Translations under genes and position numbers: made by a program | NCBI RefSeq assembly: GCF_032884065.1 | Contig: NW_027062650.1 | Coordinates: 39,131 to 103,130 of the forward strand | Source of the DNA: Artemia franciscana | Lineage: Eukaryota; Arthropoda; Branchiopoda; Anostraca; Artemiidae | Length of the DNA stretch: 64,000 nt | Reading direction: 5' to 3' | Part shown: in pieces, positions 1 through 15,635 of the stretch | Layout: each line of letters opens with the position of its first letter | How positions within the stretch are numbered: the first letter of the stretch is position 1 | Notes under the pieces: generated by a model | What the model saw: only the letters and a program-made list of their open reading frames with translations | Told to the model about the DNA's origin: nothing | Databases searched by the model: none

Positions 1-690
1 GCGGGGGTAGGTAAAATATTGCATTTTAATTTTAAATTTTCCTGGGGAGTTTTTTTTCACCGATATTGGTAATAAAATCTAATTTTATCATATATAAAAA
101 AACGAAATATAATAGAACATTTCATAACAAAAGCAAGCAGAAAAAAGATACAAATCTAGATAGTAAGTCAAAATGAAGATAGCAAGTACATGAAAAAGTA
201 GCAAATCACAATGGTAAATGGGATTGGATTTGTATGTGCACACATAGTTGAGGGATAAGGAACTACTTGGAGTTTTATTAGTTCTTAACTTAGCCTTGGC
301 TTACTCAAGACTATTGTAACGTAGAATAAAGGAAAAGCTTGTGGGAGCATGCTCTTGTCTACCTTAATTAACCCACTAACCCACCAGTATAACATAAAAG
401 TGTAAAAAATTAGATACCGGTGAGCCAAAATTCAATAAGAAATTGCCGAAACTTGCAAATAAGAAAACGTATAAAATGTAATGTCTTGTAGGTACTAGTT
501 TAAAGCAACTTTGATTAAAAAAGGTAAAAACCTAGGAACAAATTATTCATTTGAAGAATAAATAGTAATTCAGTTATTATAATAATAGAATAATAACACT
601 AGATAATGATAAAAATAACAATTTTTTATAAAGACATGCGTAATAACGACAAAATAATGAATAATTGATATAATAAAAGTTGATACTCAC
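1..690. other. AT-rich stretch, nothing recognised
   Basis: No convincing coding or repeat structure seen. It is simple AT-rich sequence. It would be downstream (intron or 3' flank) of the candidate minus-strand exon at 691-875. Confidence 0.4.
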
Positions 691-875
691 TTTGCCACGC
701 TCGTCGGTAAAATTAATAAAGCAGTCAATGGACTCATTTTTATGACAATTTGTAATAAACAACTTCAGCCTTTCTTTATCACACTCTTTGCTCAACTCAA
801 TCAATTTCACACCATTTGACCTCTCTTTGAATGATTGTAGACTCAGTTTAACTGTCGTAACATTGGCTGTACTAC
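691..875 (-). CDS. Candidate internal coding exon of an unrecognised gene
   Basis: Read on the minus strand, a pyrimidine-rich tract ending TTCTAG precedes base 875. An open 185-bp stretch (two bases plus 61 codons) then runs to base 691 and is followed by a strong donor, GTGAGT. The peptide is hydrophilic and non-repetitive, with a segment reading LIELSKECDKERLKLF and ending FTDERGK. The ending is faintly like the start of an ankyrin repeat, but that is speculation. The exon needs one base from the preceding exon, and the large exon ending at 22769 leaves exactly one base. Joined, they give a glycine codon, so both could belong to one gene about 23 kb long. A phase match by chance has a probability of one third. 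Product unknown. Confidence 0.4.
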
Positions 876-2580
876 CTAGAACAAAAAACTTAAAAAAAAG
901 AAAGTGGTGAGCATGTACTTAGGTGGCATTAGCTACTAATTGCAAAAACTGCACTTTTTTGTGCTGAGACGTTAAATTTTGAATTGGAACGCTGCCAAAA
1001 TTCAGTGTTGTAGACTCACCCTTTACAAAATGTTTCTCCGTCTTTATGTACACAACCTAAGATTTTATGCAAAAAAGGTGAGCTAAATTCAGCACAATCA
1101 GAATCATACTGTTAATCAAAAATTTATTTTCTTGTCTTCACGCGTCTGACGGGATCTGTACGCCCAAATGACTGGACATAATTGTATATTTGTATTGAAA
1201 CGTAAAAAAAACGGTTTGATCTGATGGTATTATTTTTGGCTCAGGGATTTCGTGCCAAACCTATTGATATAAGAAATAAGGGGCCCTAAATAGTAACTGA
1301 AACAGTATAAAAACATATGTCCAAGCTCATATTTCTGTTTTCACAGCGTGTGAATTTTCCTCGAATTTTAATTCGAATGAAGAATATATAGTAAAAGGGA
1401 AAAATATTTACCTTGTTAACAAAAGTAGTTGCAAAGTGTACACTGGTATTTATAAGCATTTCAGTTTTCTATTACTGTTATTCATACAAAATCAAACATT
1501 CTTGGGACCTCAGAAATCGTGTCGTTAAGCATTTTAGCAAGGCTATAGATGGCGCAAAGAACAGCAAAAAGTCAAGTAAAAATGAACTAGATAATACATT
1601 ACACTTATGGGTAACAATTTATAACCATGTAAAGGGAGGGTAAAGCAAAGTGTATTTTCTTAGGTATGGGGGGTTGCATTTTATTGTATTTTTGATTCTT
1701 CAAGATAAAATACAAAAACGAGGTACTTTCCAATGAGAAAGCCAAAGATATATTGTCAAAATCTAGGGGGGGGGGGGGGGTAAATGCGTTGAGGGTTCAA
1801 AAAAATTAAAGGGGGTATAAACTTCTAGTAGGCTATCCTTACATTTTATGTCTGTATATGTCAGGTTTTGATTAGCCACATTTAAAAACTGTTCTGGGAC
1901 AGTCCTTAAAATATAGTCCAAGCAGGTTGTCCATAGAATCAAAGGATCTTTCATAAGATAGAATATCACTTAGTAAATCTAGTACTGAAACCTAGGTAAT
2001 ATAAATTGACATGAGGAACGTCTTTTACTCTACACAGGATAATAATATCCTTTTTACGGGTTGCAGCGGTAGCTAGAAACCATGTAAGAGACGATCATGT
2101 CCAATTCTTAGAAATATAATAACCCATAACTCCTAAAAATAGAGTCATATTAAAACATGAAGTAGACTATTAGAACCATCTTGACCGACACCCCTATATA
2201 GGAGACTTACCGTTCCTTGGCTTGAACAACTAGGGAAATATATTGGCTTGAAAATCAAGAAAAGTGGCTGCAACCAGGATATTCTGCATATATTTTGCGA
2301 AATATTATCATGCGAGATATTTTATATATGATGCGAAATATTTTTCCCCTCCTCAGATAGCTTGGCTCTGGAACATCGTAGAAAGTTGTTTAATGGCTCA
2401 TTTGAAAGGAAATTAGTGTGGTTAAAGACCTTCTTTAATTAAAAGAATTAAAAAATTATTTTACGAAAAACTGCATTTTTCAATAACACTCTAATAGCTC
2501 ATGTTCACATGATCACATACCGAATTTGTCACATCTACGTGCTTTTGAATTTAACAAAATATTTAAAATAAATACAATAT
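876..2580. other. AT-rich intergenic or intronic DNA
   Basis: No gene supported. The open frames here are short, AT-driven and lack family resemblance. A run of G lies near 1767-1780. Nothing else stands out before the fold-back element begins at 2581. Confidence 0.4.
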
Positions 2581-4327
2581 CAAACAGTTCGTGGTAACGA
2601 ACTGTAGTAAGGAGCGACCCGGCTCAATAGTAAACGAAACTCTAAATAACGAAATCTTGATGCTAAAATATACATAAAAGAATTGGATTTTCACACTGAT
2701 TTTAAATATATATGTTTCATCAAATTTGGTCTTTGTCATCAAAAGTTACGAGCCTGAGAAAATTTTTCTTATTTTAGAAAATAAGGGAAAACACCCCTAA
2801 AAGTCACAGAATCTGAACGAAAATCACACCATCGCATTCAGCGTATCAGAGAACCCTATAGCAAAATTTTCAACCTCCTATCTACAAGAATGTGGAATTT
2901 CGTATTTTTTGCCAGAAGACAAATCACGGGTGCGTGTTTATTTGTTTGTTTGTTGTTGTTTTTTTTCTCAGGGGTCATCGTATAGACCAAGTGGTCCTAG
3001 AATATTGCAAGAGGGCTCATTCTAATGGAAATGAAAAGTTATAGTGCCCTTTTTAAGTGACCAAAAAAATTAGAGGGCACCTACGCCCCCTCCCACGCTC
3101 ATTTTTTCTCCAAAGTCAACAGATCAAAATTTTGAGATAGCCATTTTGTTCCGCATAGTCAAAAACCATAATAAATATGTCTTTGGGAATGACGTACTCC
3201 CCCACAGTCCCTGGGGGAGGGGCTGCAAGTTACAAACTTCGACCAGTGTTTACATATAATAATGGTTATTGGGAAGTGTACAGTCGTTTTCAGGGGATTT
3301 TTTTTTTTGGTTTTGGGGGCGGGGTTGAGGGGAGGGGGCTATGTGGGAGGATCTTTCCTTGGAGAAATATGTCATGGGGGAACAGAAATTCAATGAAAAG
3401 GGCGCAGGATTTTCTAAAATTACTATAAAAAAAAACAATGAAAAAATAAACATGGAAAAATTCTTTCAATTGAAAGTAAGGAGTACCATTGAAACTTAAA
3501 ACGAACAGAGATTATTACGCATATGAGGGGTTCTAAAAATACTTTAGCATAAAGAGCGAGGTATTTAGGAGGAGATAAATACCTCGCTCTTTATGCTATA
3601 GTATTTTTAGTAATTTCAACTATTTATTCTACGCACTTTCTAACTCAGGGGTCATTCTTAAAGAATCGGCACAAAACTTACGATTTAGTGTAAAGAGCGA
3701 GGTATTAACGAGGGTACAAACCCCCTCATATACATAATAAAAATTTAAGAATATAAAAGTTTGTTACGTAAGTTATTTCCTAAGTTACGTATATTTTTTA
3801 CTAATAAAAAAATTCGTTAAAAATTAAAATTTATAGTTGCCTTTTTGTGTAACCGAAAAATTGCATGGCAACTAGGCCTCCTTCCCCATCCCATATTTCT
3901 CAAAATCGTCTGATCAGAACTAAGAGAAAGCCATTTAGCCAAAAAAGGAATTAAAATGTAAAATTCATTTTAATAATTTATGTCTGGAGAGCCAAAATCA
4001 AACATGCATTAATTCGAAAACGTTCAGAAATTACATAAGAAAACTAGTTTTTCTAACTGAAAGTAAGGAGCAACATTAAAACTTAAAAAGAACAGAAATT
4101 ACTCCGTATATGAAATGGGTTTTCCCCTCCGCAATCCTTCGCTCTTTACGCTAAAGTTTGACTCTGTACCACAATTCTGCTTTTTAAAACAATTAAAAGC
4201 TTTAGCATAAAGAGCGAGGAATTGCGGAGGGGACAACCCATTTCATATACGGAGTAATTTCTGTTCGTTTTAAGTTTTAATGTAGCTCCTTACTTTCAGT
4301 TAGAAAAACTAGTTTTTTTATGTAATC
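2581..4327 (+). mobile_element. Modular fold-back element, copy 1 (full length)
   Basis: Full-length copy of the dominant repeat of the window. It opens with a 20-nt hairpin near the end (CAGTTCGTGGTAACGAACTG). About 900 bp of non-coding body follow, with recognisable blocks such as GAGGGCTCATTCTAA and CCCTCCCACGCTCA. Next come a short hairpin module around 3536-3605, an arm ending CTCATATACATAATA, a spacer, and a terminal palindrome at about 4050-4325. The palindrome arms are over 100 bp and contain GTAAGGAGC and AAAGAGCGAGG. No intact protein is encoded. Short open frames in the body recur between copies only because the DNA is conserved. No flanking target duplication was found. Confidence 0.8.
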
Positions 4328-4724
4328 CGGGTAGAAGCTATACTACTGGTCAATTTTTTCGTTATCTCTTTTGTGTTTTCATTTATTCCTAGTCTAAAAA
4401 CTCGGCCTTCTGAACATTAATTTATAGACCTTTCTTTTCTGAGGGAACACTAACAGCCGAGGAGCTATTTATATGTGCGTTTTCTTTGTTTTTATTTTGT
4501 GTTTGTGTGTCTATTTAATTGGCCTTTGTGGCCTGAGCCTCTGCTTAGTGAGTCTGTAACAGTAATAACAATTATTTTTTTATGATCATTTTAATGGTTT
4601 CACAAACTGGGTTCATTATAAAAATGATGATCTTTATTTTTAACATCAGTAATAACACTCATGTTTAACCCAGTGTCCTGTTCTGACCCTGCCAGAGCCG
4701 GTGTTCGATTTACAACAACATAGT
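4328..4724. other. Spacer between two fold-back copies
   Basis: About 400 bp of AT-rich sequence with no recognised gene or repeat, separating two same-orientation copies of the fold-back element. Confidence 0.4.
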
Positions 4725-6455
4725 CAAACAGTTCGTGATAACAAACTATAGTAAGGAGCGACCCGGCTCAATAGTAACCGAAACTCGAAAAAAAGATTTT
4801 TTATTCCATTAGTTACATCAAACAAATCGCATTTTTAAGCTGATTTTAAATATACAAGTTTCATCAAGTTTAGTCTTACCCATCTGAAGTTACGAGCCTG
4901 AGAAAATTTTCCTTATTTTAGAAAATAGGGGGAAACACCCCCTAAAAGTCATTGGATCTTAACGAAAAATCTTACCATCAAATTCTGCGTATCAAAGAAC
5001 CCTACTGTAGAAGTTTAAAGCTCCTATATACAAAAATGTGGAATTTTGAAATTTTTGCCAGAAGACAGAATCTGTCTCAGAAAAAAATAAAAATAAAAAC
5101 GGATCCGTGATCTGATCACGGATGCATTTTATTTGTTTTCCGTTTCTTTTTGTTTTTTTTTGCCAGGGGTGATCATATCAACCCAGTTGCCCTACAGTGT
5201 CGCGAGAGGGCTCATTCTAACGAAAATTAAAAGTTCTACTGCCGTTTTTAAGTGACCAAAAAAATCGGAGGGCACCTAGGGCCCCTCCCACGCTCATTTT
5301 TTTTACAAAGTCACTGAATCAAAATTCTGAGATAGCCATCTTGTTCAGCATAGTCTAAAAATCTATTAATTTTGTCTTTCGGGACGACTTAATCGCCCAC
5401 AGTCCCTAGGGGAGGGGCTACAAGTTACAAACTTTGACCATTGTTTACATATAGAAATGGTTATTGGGATGTGTACAGAAGGGAGATTTTTTCGTGTTAA
5501 ATGGGGGAGTGGGTTACGTGGGAGGATCTTTCCATAAAGGAATTTATCATGAGGGAAGAGAGCCTCCATGAAGGGACTGCAGGATTTTCTAGCATTATTT
5601 AAGAAAAACAATGAGTAAATAAATAAATAAAAATTTCAGCTGGTAGTAAGGAGCATTCAAACAGAATTTACTACGTAAATAAGGGGATTGATCTCATCCA
5701 GAATACTTCGCTCTTCACGTTAAAGTATTTTTAGTAATTTCAACTATTTAGTCTACGGTCTTTGGTATTCAGGGGTCATTCTTAAAGAATTAGGACAAAG
5801 TTCAGGCTTTACTCTAAAGAGCGAGGTATTGACTAGGGGGCAAACCCCTTCATATACGTAATGAAAATATACAAATATAGAAGTTCGTAACGTAAGTTAA
5901 TTCTTAAGTTACGTATATCTATTACTAATAAAAAGGTTCGTAAAAAAATGAAAAGTTCTAGTTGCCTTTTTAAGTAACCAAAAACCGTAGGGCAACTAGG
6001 CTTCATCCCCCACCTCCTATTTTGTATCAAAATCTTCTAATTGAAACTATGAGAAAGCCATTTAGCCGAAAAAAAAATGCAAATTTCGTTTTAATTATTT
6101 TATGTGCGGTGAGCTAAAATCAAAACATGCATTAATTCAAAAACGTTCAGAAATTAAATTTTAAAAAATAAGTTTTTTTAACTGAAAGTAAGGAGCGACA
6201 CTAAAACTTAAAACGAACAGAAATTATTCCATATATGAAAGAGGTTGTCCCCTCTGCAACGCCTCGCTCTTTACGCTAAAGTTTTTATTGTTTTAGAAAG
6301 TAGGGTTGTGAGAAAGAGTCAAACTTTAGTGTAAAAGAGCGAGGCGTTGCAGAGGGGACAACCCCTTTCATATACGGAATAATTTCTGTTCGTTTTAAGT
6401 TTTAGTGTCGCTCCTTACTTTCAGTTAAAAAAACTTGTTTTTTTAAATTTAATTT
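4725..6455 (+). mobile_element. Modular fold-back element, copy 2
   Basis: Second copy in the same orientation as copy 1, with a slightly mutated terminal hairpin. The body blocks follow in the same order. A terminal palindrome lies at about 6160-6450, with arms carrying the copy-specific core CTCTGCAACGCCTCGC on the left and its exact complement on the right. The first short hairpin module is reduced. Non-coding. Confidence 0.78.
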
Positions 6456-9458
<3,003 letters not shown>

Positions 9459-11118
9459 TAAAAGGGGCTTCTCCTCCTCGACACCCCGCTCCTTACGCTA
9501 AAGTTTTTTATTGTTTTAAAAAGTAGAGTTGCGAGAAAGAATCAAACTTTAGCGCAAGGAGCGGGGTGTCGAGGAGGAGAAGCCCCTTTCATATACGGAG
9601 TAATTTCTGTTCGTTTTAAGTTTTAATGTCGCTCCTTACTTTCATTTAAAAAAACTTATTTTTTTATTTAATTTCTGAAAGTTTTTTAATTAATACATGT
9701 CTGATTTTGGCTCTCCGTACATAAATTATTAAAATGAAATTTGCATATTAATTCTTTTTTTGGCTAAATGGCTTTCTCTTAGTTTTGATCAGACGATTTT
9801 GAGAAATAAGGGGTGGGGAAGGAGGTCTTGTTGCCCTCCAATTTTTCGGTTACTTAAAAAGGCAACTAGATCTTTTATTTTTAAAGAACGTTTTTATTAG
9901 TAAAAAAAAAAATACGCAACTTAAGAATTAACTTACGTAACAAACTTTTATATTCTTATATTTTTGATTATATATATGAGGGGGTTGGTCCCCTCGTTAA
10001 TACCTCGCTCTTCACACTAAATCTTGTTTTATCCCAATTCTTTAAGAATGACCCCTGAATCAGAAAGGCCGTAGAATAAATAGTTGAAATTATTTTAAAA
10101 ATTTTTAGCATAAAGAGTGAAGTGTTTATCTCCTCCTAAATACCTCGCTCTTTATGCTAAAGTATTTTTAGAACCCCTCATATGCGTAATAATCTCTGTT
10201 CCTTTTAAGTTTTAGTGCTTCTCCTTACTTTCAATTGAAAAAACTTTTTCATGTTTATATTTTCATTGTTTTTTTTATAGTAATGCTAGAAAGTCCTGCG
10301 CCCTTTTCATTGAATTTCTCTTCCCCCATGAAATATTCCTCCAAGGAAAGATCCTCCCATATATCCTCCTCCCCTGAACCCCACACCCAAACCAAAAAAA
10401 ATCCCCCTGATAACGTCGGTACACTTCCCAGTAACCATTACTGTATGTAAACATTGGTCAAAGTTTGTAACTTGCAGCCCCTCCCCCAGGGACTGTGGGG
10501 GGTAAGTCATCCCCAAAGACATAGTTATTATGGTTTTCGACTATGCGGAACAAAATGGCTATCTCAAAATTTTGATCCGTTGACTTTGGGGAAAAAATGA
10601 GCGTGGGAGGGGGCCTAGGTGCCCTCCAATTTTTTTGGTCACTTAAAAAGGGCACTAGAACTTTTCATTTCCGTTAGAATGAGCCCTTTTGCAACACTCT
10701 AGGACTCCTTGGTCGATACGATGACCCCTGGGAAAAAAACAACAAAAAAACAAATAAACACGCACCCGTGATTTGTCTTCTGGCAAAAAATACGAAATTC
10801 CACACTTTTGTAGATTGGACCTTGAAATTTTTTCTATAGGGTTCTCTGATACGCTGAATGCGATGGTGTAATTTTCGTTAAGATGACCTATGACTTTTAG
10901 GGGGTGTTACCCCTTATTTTCCAAAATAAGGCAAATTTTCTCAGGCTCGTAACCTTTGATGACAAAGACTAAATTTGATGAAACTTATATATTTGAAATC
11001 AGCATAAAAATCCGATTCTTTTGATATATCTTTTAGCATCAAAATTCCGTTTTTTAGAGTTTCGTTTACTATTGAGCCGGGTCGCTCCTTACTACAGTTC
11101 GTTACCACGAACTGTTTG
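9459..11118 (-). mobile_element. Modular fold-back element, copy 3 (minus orientation)
   Basis: Reverse-oriented copy. On the plus strand it starts inside the left arm of the terminal palindrome (arms at about 9459-9510 and 9543-9645), passes the short hairpin module at about 10095-10170 and the conserved body, and ends at the terminal hairpin (complement of TCAAACAGTTCG) at 11118. The palindrome core is a distinct variant, CTCCTCGACACCCCGCTCC, mirrored in the right arm with one mismatch. The outermost part of the left arm is truncated. Confidence 0.78.
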
Positions 11119-12137
11119 ATAAGTTTCATCAAATTTAGTCTTACCCATCAAAAGCTACGAGCTTGAGAAAATTTGCGTTATTTAAGAAAATAGGGGGAAA
11201 CACCCCCTAAAAGTTATAGAATCTTAACGAAAATCACACCATCAGATTCAGCGTATCAGAGAACCCTACTGTAGAAGTTTCAAGCTCCTATCTACAATTA
11301 TATGGAATTTTATTTTTTTGCCAGAAAGCAGATCACGGATGCGTGTTTATTTGTTTGTTTGTTTTTTTTGTTTTTTTTGTTGTTGTTTTTTTTTTTTTTC
11401 CCCAGGGGTGATCGTATCGACCCAGTTGTCCTATAATGTTGCAAGAGGGCTCATTCTAACGGAAATGAAAAGTTCTAGTGCCCTTTTTAAGTGACCAAAA
11501 AAATTCGAGGGCACCTAGGCCTCCTCCCACGCTAATTATCTTCCCAAAGTCAACGGATCAAAATTCTGAGATAGCCATTTTATTCAGCGTAGTCAAAAAA
11601 CCTTATAACTATGTCTTTGGGGACGACTTACTCTCCCACAGTCCCCGTGGGAGGGGTTACAAGTTCAAAACTTTGACCAGTGCTTACATACAGTAATGGT
11701 TATTGGGAAGTGTACAGGCGTTTTCAGGAGGATGTTTTGGTTGGAGGCAGGGGTTGAGAAGAGGGGGATATGCTGGGGGAACCTTCCATCGAGGAATTTG
11801 TCATGAGGGAAGAAAATTTCCATGAAGAGAGCGCAGGATTTACTTGCATTACTTAAAAAAAAAAAACAATGAAAAAATAAATATGAAAAAGTTTTTTTCA
11901 GCTGGAAGTAAGCAGCAGCATTCAAACTTAAAACGAACAGAAATTATTACCCATATACGCTAAAGTTTTTTACTGTTTTAAAATGTAGAGCTAAGCGAAA
12001 GAGTCAAACTTTAGCGTAAAGAGCGGGGCGTTGAGAAGGAAAAGCCCCTTTCATATACGGAGTAATTTCTGTTCGTTTTAAGTTTTAATGTCGCTCCTTA
12101 CTTTCATTTAAAAAACTTTTTTTTTTAATTTAGTCAT
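11119..12137 (+). mobile_element. Modular fold-back element, copy 4 (5' truncated, internally deleted)
   Basis: Begins directly at the last base of copy 3, but about 140 bp into the element (at the ATAAGTTTCATCAAATTTAG block), so copies 3 and 4 sit head to head. The body is conserved up to about 11940. A deletion there fuses the start of the first palindrome module to the loop and right arm of the terminal palindrome (11945-12115). Non-coding. Confidence 0.72.
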
Positions 12138-12154
12138 AATCATAGTTCACTCTT

Positions 12155-15100
12155 TGAATTTATTTTTCACGGAAGCTCATTTCTGGGATTCTATAAATTT
12201 GTAAATTCACATTTTATGCTTAATAACTATTTTGTTTTTGGCGTTATGTTGTTATGCTGGAAGCTCATTTTTGTGTATATATTAGTTCGTATAAACATAT
12301 TTTATGCTTTGTAACCATCTTATGTTTAATGTTATTTTGTTATATTGAATATAGGTTTTTCATTCATTTAAGATCACAAAAAATTAATATTTCATGGAAG
12401 CTCATTTTCGTGCTTGTTAATAAACATGTTGTATGCTTTGTAGTCATCTTATGTTTGGTGTTATGTTATGATGCTGAATATGAATTTTCAAAAAAGACAC
12501 TTTTACTATGAATTAAGATGCTTAGAATTACACAAAAGTCAGAACATCACTAAATAGGCCAAAAATTTATATTTCATGGAAGCTCATTTTTGTGCTTCTA
12601 TTAATTCGTACAAACATATTTTACTCTTTGTAACCATCTTATGTTTGGTTTTAAGTTGTTATGTTGAATGCGGCTTTTCAAACGGGATATGTTTTAAGAT
12701 GCAAACGGGACTATCATTTAAGATGCTTAAGCATACAAAAAGTATAAAACATAACTTAATAGACTAGAAACTTATATATTTATGGAATCTCATTTTTGTA
12801 TTACTATCAATTTGCAAAAAAAAAAAAAATATGCTTTGTAACCATCTTATGTTTAATGTTATGTTTTTATAATGAGCAAAGGTTCTCAAAAATGAAATTT
12901 TTATTTACTTAAGAGGCTTATAATCACAAAAATTCAGAGCACCAATTAATAAGCTACCGATTTCATTTCATGGAAGCTCACTTTTGTGTTTCTATTAATT
13001 CGTATTAACATGGTTTCTGAATTGTAAATATCTTATGTTTGGTGTTATGTTGTTATGTTGCATGTGGCTTTTCAGAAAATGCATTTTTTTTACAATCAAT
13101 TAAGATGATTGAGATTGCAAAAATTCAGAACCACACTTAATAGGTTATAAATTTATATTTCATGGAAGCTCATTTTTGTGCTTCTATTAATTCGTATAAA
13201 TCTATTTTATGTTTTGTAACCATTTCATGTTTGGTATTATGTTGTTATTTTTAATATGTATTTTCAAACAGGAAATTTTCTATTATCAATTAGAATACTT
13301 AAGATTACAAAAAGTCAGAGCACCAATTAATAAACTACCAATTTTATTTCAAGGAAGCTCATTTTTGGGTTTCTATTAACTCGTATAAACTTATTCTATA
13401 TTTTGTAATCATTTTGTGTTTGTTGCTATGTTGTTATACCAAATATTTATTTTCAAACAAAACTTTTTGAAAACACATTTTCGTATTTCAATCTTAAAAA
13501 TCAATTAATATTCTTAAGATTACAAAAAGTTAACATCACTTAATAGGCTAGGAATTTATATTTCATGGAAGCTCATTTTTGTGCTTCTACTAATTTGTAT
13601 AAGTGTATTTTTTGCTTCGTAACCGTTTTATGTTTGGTGTTATGTTGTTAAGCTGAATATTGTTTTTCAAATAGGTCATATTTACTATCAATTAAGATGC
13701 TTAAGATTGCAAAAAAATTGGAACATCACTTACTAGGCTATAAATTTATATTTCAATGAGGCTCATTTATGTGCTTCTATTAATTCGTGCAAAAAAAAAT
13801 TATGCTCTGTAACCATCTTGTTTGGTGTTATGTTCATATGCTAAATATGGATTTTCAAAGAAGACATTTCTTTACCTTTAATTAATATGCTTAAGATTAC
13901 AAAAAGTCAAAACATCCCGTAATAGGCTAGAAATTTGTATTTAATTGAAGCTCATTTTTTGTGCTTCTTTTAATTCGTATAACCTTTTTTTTTACCATTT
14001 TATGTTTGGTGTTATGTTGTTATGTTGAATGTGGATTTTCAAACAGGACATTTTTCACTGTCTATTGAGATGCTTCAGATTACAGAAATTAAGAACATCC
14101 CTTAATAAGCTAGAAACAAACATTTCATGGAAGCCCTTTTTGTGCTTCTATTAATTCATATAATCATATTTTTTATGCTGAGAAACCATCTTATGTTTAA
14201 TTTTATGTTGCTAGATTGAATATAGGTTTTCAAAAAGGAAATTTTTATTCTCTTAAGATGCTTAAGATCACAGAACGAGTATCAATTAATAAGCTACCAA
14301 TTTTATTTGATGTAAGCTCATTCTTGTGTTTCTATTAATTCGTATAAACATATTTTATGCTTTTAACTATCTTATGTGTGGTGTTTTAATGTTATACTGA
14401 ATAAGGATTTCCAAAAAAGACATTCCTTACTATAAATTAAGCTGCTTAAGATTACAAAAAGTCAGAACATCACTTAATAGGCTTGAAGTTTATATTTTAT
14501 AGAAGCTCATTTTTATACTTCCATTAATTCGTATAACTAGATATTGTGCTTTGTAACCATTTTATGTTTGGTGTTGTGTTGCTATGTTGAATGTGGATTT
14601 TCAAACAGGACATTTTTCATTGTCAATTAAGATGGTTATGATTAGAAAAATTTCAGAACATCACTTAATAGGCTAGAAACTTATATTTCATGGAAGCTCA
14701 ATTTTGTGCTTCTTAAAACTCGTACAATCTTAGTTTACACTTTAAAATCATATTATGTTCAACAGTAATATAAGATTTCCAAATAAAATATTTAGTTCAC
14801 AGTAAGTTAAAAGGCTTAAGATTACAAAAATCCAATTATAAATTGATAAGCCACCAATTTGAATATCATAAGTGGCGTCGTTTATGGGAAAAGGGGGTAT
14901 TCCCCACAATAATTTGAAGAAAAATTATTATAAAGCCTGTGCCCCTTGACCCTCCAGATGAAGACCCCTCTTGCTCACTAATAAAAATGCTAGAGCTACG
15001 CCTCTGGATTCACAACGAAGATTTTTTTTGTGTCACTGTAACTTCAACTACTTATACTTCAGCATTTGTAACTATCCTTAGTTTTAAAAGCCGTACGGTA

Positions 15101-15635
15101 TTTCAAATTCTACCTTTGAATGCAATTTCAATTAAAATATTATAGAACATCAATTAATAAGATACCAATCTGTATTTCATGAAGGTTCATCTTTGTGCTT
15201 TTAAAAACTCATATAATTATAATTATAGTTTACACTTTGTAACCGTCTTAAATCGAGCAGTCATATAGTTTATTAAACAACATATTTGAATTCTCTTTTA
15301 ATTTAGATGTGTAAAATAATAAAAATTCAGATCACTATTTAATAAGCCACCAATTTATATTTCATAGAAGCTCTTTTATGTGCATCTATAAGCTCGTATA
15401 ATCATACTTCACACTTTGTAACTGTTTTAACAGTCTCATGGTTTTTCAAACAGCATCTTAGAATCCTCTGTCAATTAAGATAAGATACCAAAAAGTCAGA
15501 ACATCATTTAATAAGCTACCAATTTACTTTTCATGGAAGCTCATTTATATGTTTCCAAAAACTCGTACAATATTAGCTTACAATTTGTAATCACATTTTC
15601 TTCAACATTAATATGGGTTTCTAAATAAAACATAC
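12155..15635 (+). repeat. Satellite array, unit about 190 bp
   Basis: Tandem, diverged units identifiable by the recurring block TTCATGGAAGCTCATTTTTG followed by TTAATTCGTATAA, TTATGTTTGGTGTTATG and AAGATGCTTAAGATTAC. Unit starts lie near 12256, 12394, 12576, 12781, 12969, 13160, 13352, 13565, 13754, 13943, 14127, 14311, 14499, 14690, 15177, 15363 and 15533. Spacing is about 185-205 bp. One unit is interrupted at about 14880-15060 by foreign sequence. The array has no coding potential and is cut at 15636 by a fold-back element, with remnants beyond. Confidence 0.88.
14872..15060. other. Short insertion inside the satellite
   Basis: About 190 bp not matching the satellite unit, including CCTCCAGATGAAGACCCC and AGAGCTACGCCTCTGG. 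It may be an old retroelement fragment; I cannot name it. Confidence 0.35.

Noticed and set aside
3250..3453. Recurrent small frame starting MF.FSLFF in many fold-back copies (also near 10235, 11665, 27395 and 63594)
   Set aside because: It recurs because the DNA repeat is conserved. Frames shift and stops move between copies, with no sign of protein-level selection.
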